A stretch of DNA of 64,000 bases from Marinobacter sp. SS13-12. Lineage in GTDB: Bacteria > Pseudomonadota > Gammaproteobacteria > Pseudomonadales > Oleiphilaceae. The DNA lies in the NCBI RefSeq assembly GCF_030227115.1, contig NZ_JASSUA010000004.1, forward strand, positions 1 to 64,000, written 5' to 3'. The translations under genes were made by a program, and so were the position numbers. Below the pieces are notes generated by a model. It was not told where the DNA came from. It worked only from the letters and a program-made list of their open reading frames with translations, and made no database searches. This document shows, in pieces, positions 62,282 through 64,000 of this stretch (position 1 is its first letter; each line of letters starts with the position of its first letter).

Positions 62282-64000
62282 TTAGTGCCTCACCCGGTTT
62301 ATATGGGTAACCGCGCGAATATTCCTGATCCGCCGCATTACCCTGGCCAGATGCCGGCGCCCGTTCACATGCACCACCAGACTGACAATGCCCAGCCTGG
62401 CGTTCTGCTCCTCCACGTTAATGCGCTCGATATTGCCGTCCGCCATGGCCACTGCGTTGGCAAGCTCGGCAATGACCCCGCGCTGGCGCTCCAGTTCCAC
62501 CCGGAGCTCCACGGAGAACTCGTTGGCAATGTCCTTGGCCCACTTCAGGTGGGTCAGGCGCGATCGGCCCTCATCGTCTTCGGGTAACCTGGAGCAGGTA
62601 TCCGAGTGGATGACCATGCCCTTTCCGGAATCCATGGCGCCCACCACCGGGTCCCCCGGGATGGGCTTGCAACAGCTGGCAAAGCGAACCAAAAGGCCTT
62701 CGGTTCCACGGATGGTGACGGGACTGTTGTCAGCATTATCCATAACCGGTGCCAGAGCAGAATCCGAAGCCTCACCTTCAGCGCTGCCGCTGACCAGTTG
62801 CCGGGCAACCAGGTAGGCCATGCGGTTCCCCAGGCCAATATCACTGACCAGATCGTCGAAGCTGTCTACCTGATTGTGACTGACCACAGCCTGAACCTGA
62901 TGCTCACTGATCTTCGACAGGCTGGTTCCAAAGCCTTTCAGAGACTTCTTGAGCAGGGTTTTGCCCAGGTCCAGGGATTCAGCCCGCTTCTGGTTCTTGA
63001 GCACGTGGCGAATACTGCTGCGGGCCTTGCCAGTAACCACGAAACTGAGCCAGGCCGGATTCGGCCGTGCCCCCGGAGCGGTAATGATTTCCACGGTCTG
63101 GCCGCTTTGCAGCGGTTGGCTCAGTGAACCCAGAGTGCGATTGATACGGCAGGCTACGCAGGCATTGCCAATATCGGTATGGATGGCATAGGCAAAATCC
63201 ACCGGTGTGGCGCCACTGGGCAGCTCCATGATCTTGCCCTTGGGTGTGAACACATAGATCTCATCCGGGAACAGATCCACCTTTACGTGCTCGATGAATT
63301 CCAGGGAATCGTCCGCCCGCTCACGCATTTCCATCAGGCCCTTCACCCAGCGATCCACCCGTGACTGGTTGACGCTGGTAACATTGGAAGGCTCATTCTT
63401 GTACATCCAGTGAGCCGCTATACCATTGTTGGCAATGTGCTCCATCTCCTCGGTGCGAATCTGGATTTCGATATTCACGTGCATGCCGAACAGGGTGGTA
63501 TGCAGGGACTGGTAGCCATTGGCCTTGGGCATGGCAATGTAGTCCTTGAAACGGCCCGGCAGCGGCTTGTAGAGGCTGTGCACGGCGCCCAGGATGCGGT
63601 AACAGTCGTCCTCGGTATCAGTAATGATCCGGAAGGCGTAAACATCCATAATTTCATGGAAGGATTTCTGTTTGAACTTCATCTTGTTGTAGATGCTGTT
63701 CAGGTGTTTTTCCCGGCCCAGTATCCGCCCCGGCAAGCTGCGCTCTTCCAGTTTCTCCTGCAGTTTGCCCCGGATGTCATCAATAATTTCCCGGTGACTG
63801 CCCCGCAGTTTTGCGACCGCCTTGGAAATGTACTTCGAGCGCATCGGATACAGCGATGCAAATCCCAGGTCTTCCAGCTCGGTACAGATCGAATGCATGC
63901 CCAGGCGGTTGGCAATCGGCGCGTAGATATCGAGGGTTTCGTTGGCAATGCGCTGGCGTTTTTCATAGGGCATGGGGCCCAGCGTGCGCATGTTGTGCAG
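62282..64000 (-). CDS. spoT: Bifunctional (p)ppGpp synthetase/hydrolase SpoT, 5' end outside window
   Basis: The C-terminal 572 residues of a RelA/SpoT protein; the frame stays open to the window edge ([10 protein letters not shown]). The visible part starts at the end of the HD hydrolase domain ([20 protein letters not shown]). It continues through the synthetase domain ([40 protein letters not shown]), the TGS domain ([24 protein letters not shown]) and a C-terminal ACT domain. The HD active-site residues lie outside. SpoT rather than RelA is preferred because of the ridA neighbour. Confidence 0.93.
   Translation of the reverse strand: MHNMRTLGPMPYEKRQRIANETLDIYAPIANRLGMHSICTELEDLGFASLYPMRSKYISKAVAKLRGSHREIIDDIRGKLQEKLEERSLPGRILGREKHLNSIYNKMKFKQKSFHEIMDVYAFRIITDTEDDCYRILGAVHSLYKPLPGRFKDYIAMPKANGYQSLHTTLFGMHVNIEIQIRTEEMEHIANNGIAAHWMYKNEPSNVTSVNQSRVDRWVKGLMEMRERADDSLEFIEHVKVDLFPDEIYVFTPKGKIMELPSGATPVDFAYAIHTDIGNACVACRINRTLGSLSQPLQSGQTVEIITAPGARPNPAWLSFVVTGKARSSIRHVLKNQKRAESLDLGKTLLKKSLKGFGTSLSKISEHQVQAVVSHNQVDSFDDLVSDIGLGNRMAYLVARQLVSGSAEGEASDSALAPVMDNADNSPVTIRGTEGLLVRFASCCKPIPGDPVVGAMDSGKGMVIHSDTCSRLPEDDEGRSRLTHLKWAKDIANEFSVELRVELERQRGVIAELANAVAMADGNIERINVEEQNARLGIVSLVVHVNGRRHLARVMRRIRNIRAVTHINRVRH

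Overview
The window reads as chromosomal DNA of a Marinobacter-like marine gammaproteobacterium. I infer this from protein similarity to the Pseudomonas/Marinobacter group, from gene order shared with Pseudomonas (gluQ-cbrA-cbrB-crcZ-pcnB-folK-panB-panC-pgi; plsY/tsaD/rpsU/dnaG/rpoD; oxyR-recG), and from hydrocarbon- and lipid-facing genes (a FadL-family porin, a secreted lipase). The genus is an inference; no 16S sequence lies in the window.

Layout. 1-191: rRNA-type promoters firing leftwards out of the window. 192-9253: tyrS, an M23 endopeptidase, anmK, erpA, bactofilin, DUF6776, argC, a ClC channel and hemJ. 9265-12038: thiD-thiE-hemL, with thiD apparently using a non-ATG start. 12383-18258: a secreted family I.1 lipase, a TPR/beta-barrel protein, an ECF sigma/anti-sigma/small exported protein operon, a DUF4382 lipoprotein and a TPR lipoprotein. 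18255-24833: mrcB, an APH/AAA fusion kinase, a Rieske protein, sfsA, dksA and gluQ. 24884-35480: the CbrX-like small ORF, cbrA, cbrB, a CrcZ-like sRNA, pcnB, folK, panB, panC and pgi. 35496-42544: folK2, folB, plsY, tsaD and the rpsU-dnaG-rpoD macromolecular synthesis cluster.

42660-46337 is an accessory scar. A tRNA-Ile2(CAU) gene is followed by a signal-peptide/coiled-coil pseudogene with two nonsense codons, a decayed tyrosine integrase, an intact glycosyltransferase/PhyH dioxygenase pair and an IS3-type transposase fragment. It ends at a 12/13-nt copy of the tRNA 3' end beside csaA. A glutathione S-transferase N-terminal fragment lies just beyond.

46939-64000: a TIGR02647 protein, a PEP-CTERM protein, a FadL-like porin with a giant Ig-like lipoprotein (possibly an alkane-uptake pair), a 26-bp perfect inverted repeat, a molybdopterin oxidoreductase with a DUF2489 protein, an HDOD protein, recG, oxyR, an SDR protein, ridA and the 3' part of spoT.

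The most interesting system is the CbrAB/CrcZ carbon-catabolite module. The cbrB-pcnB gap carries a TGTTAC-N15-GTAACA operator, a sigma-54 promoter with exact GG-N10-GC spacing, about 383 nt of non-coding RNA with at least five clusters of AAnAAnAA Hfq/Crc-type motifs, and a strong terminator. A matching AAnAAnAA motif sits just upstream of the ribosome binding site of the FadL-like porin, so hydrocarbon uptake may be a target of this circuit.
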